Positions 5,194-5,478 of a stretch of 5,478 bases of DNA are shown here, one piece after another. Every line of letters starts with the position of its first letter. Position 1 is the first letter of the stretch. Position numbers and translations under genes: made by a program. The notes under the pieces were generated by a model that was not told where the DNA came from, did not search any database, and saw nothing but the letters and a program-made list of their open reading frames with translations. Origin of the DNA: Vulcanimicrobiia bacterium (GTDB lineage Bacteria > Vulcanimicrobiota > Vulcanimicrobiia > Vulcanimicrobiales > Vulcanimicrobiaceae); assembly GCA_025451135.1 (NCBI GenBank), contig JANWKW010000162.1, forward strand, positions 1 to 5,478, in the 5' to 3' direction.

Positions 5194-5478
5194 CTACGGC
5201 GTGGTCTTATAGAAAGGCAGCGCTTCGACTTTTTTGGCCAGCATCGGGTCGTTCACTTCGAAGCCCGCAGTCTTTTGGATCAGCGAACCGTCGCTCGCAA
5301 AGTACGCCTGCTCGGCGGCCGCGGCGTTGAGCTCCGGCGAGGTCGCGGCTTGACGAGCCCGCTCGAGCGTGCCGTCCGCCTGACGGAAGCAGAGTTGCGT
5401 GGCGCGCTGATCGCCCTGCTGATCGTACGCGTGCGCTCGAACCCATGCGAAATTCTTTCCCTGCGACCAGACGTCCGC
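5194..5478 (-). CDS. C-terminal 94 residues of an unrecognised protein (partial)
   Basis: The minus strand is open from the window edge to TAG at 5196-5194. The 94 residues read as a genuine protein: NFAWVRAHAYDQQGDQ near the left, one cysteine at residue 30 of the fragment, an alanine-rich middle (about 41-58), then YFASDGSLIQKTAGF (59-73) and the end LAKKVEALPFYKTTP. The alternation in YFASDGSLIQKT suggests a beta-hairpin. I do not recognise the family. The start and any signal peptide lie beyond the window. About 23% of its codons end in A or T, similar to the first part of the mutase gene and unlike the genes further left. It is followed by 93 nt before the mutase ATG. A small CGCCG-TAG-CGGCG hairpin covers its stop codon but has no T-run, so it is not a convincing terminator. 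Read-through into the mutase operon is possible. Confidence 0.7.
   Translation of the reverse strand, partial: ADVWSQGKNFAWVRAHAYDQQGDQRATQLCFRQADGTLERARQAATSPELNAAAAEQAYFASDGSLIQKTAGFEVNDPMLAKKVEALPFYKTTP

Noticed and set aside
5207..5446. Minus-strand 79-codon frame starting with ATG
   Set aside because: It is Arg/Ser-rich. The frame ending at 5194 in the same DNA gives a protein-like sequence that runs off the window edge.

Overview
The window is GC-rich (roughly two thirds G+C by eye). Its clear genes run leftwards on the minus strand with almost no spacing, and their starts are ATG, GTG and TTG. This fits a high-GC bacterium. Candidate lineages such as Eremiobacterota/WPS-2, Armatimonadota or Actinomycetota cannot be told apart from the window alone.

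Layout from right to left, in the direction of transcription. At 5194-5478 lies the 3' end of an unrecognised gene. A 93-nt intergenic region (5101-5193) follows; it holds a long inverted repeat and a 16-bp perfect palindrome that reaches the next start codon. Next come the large subunit of a coenzyme B12-dependent acyl-CoA mutase (3397-5100), a 44-residue open frame (3263-3397), and the separate B12-binding small subunit (2857-3270). These are followed by gltX, glutamyl-tRNA synthetase (1386-2834), and glmU, the bifunctional UDP-GlcNAc enzyme (61-1389). Junctions are a 1-nt overlap, an 8-nt overlap, a 22-nt gap and a 4-nt TTGA overlap, so the five frames look like one operon. At the far left a plus-strand gene ends at 71 and overlaps the glmU tail by 11 nt.

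The two mutase subunits should form one adenosylcobalamin enzyme. The large subunit has Phe and Gln where methylmalonyl-CoA mutase has Tyr89 and Arg207, which is the pattern reported for isobutyryl-CoA mutase. A name of 'methylmalonyl-CoA mutase' may therefore be wrong for substrate. gltX and glmU are housekeeping genes for protein synthesis and cell-wall precursors; no direct metabolic link to the mutase is visible. No mutase chaperone GTPase (MeaB type), epimerase, mobile element, CRISPR or RNA gene is visible here.

The points most worth a second look are the mutase specificity residues, the 44-residue frame wedged between the subunits, the symmetric sequences at the mutase start, and a step in third-position composition inside the mutase gene near 4450.
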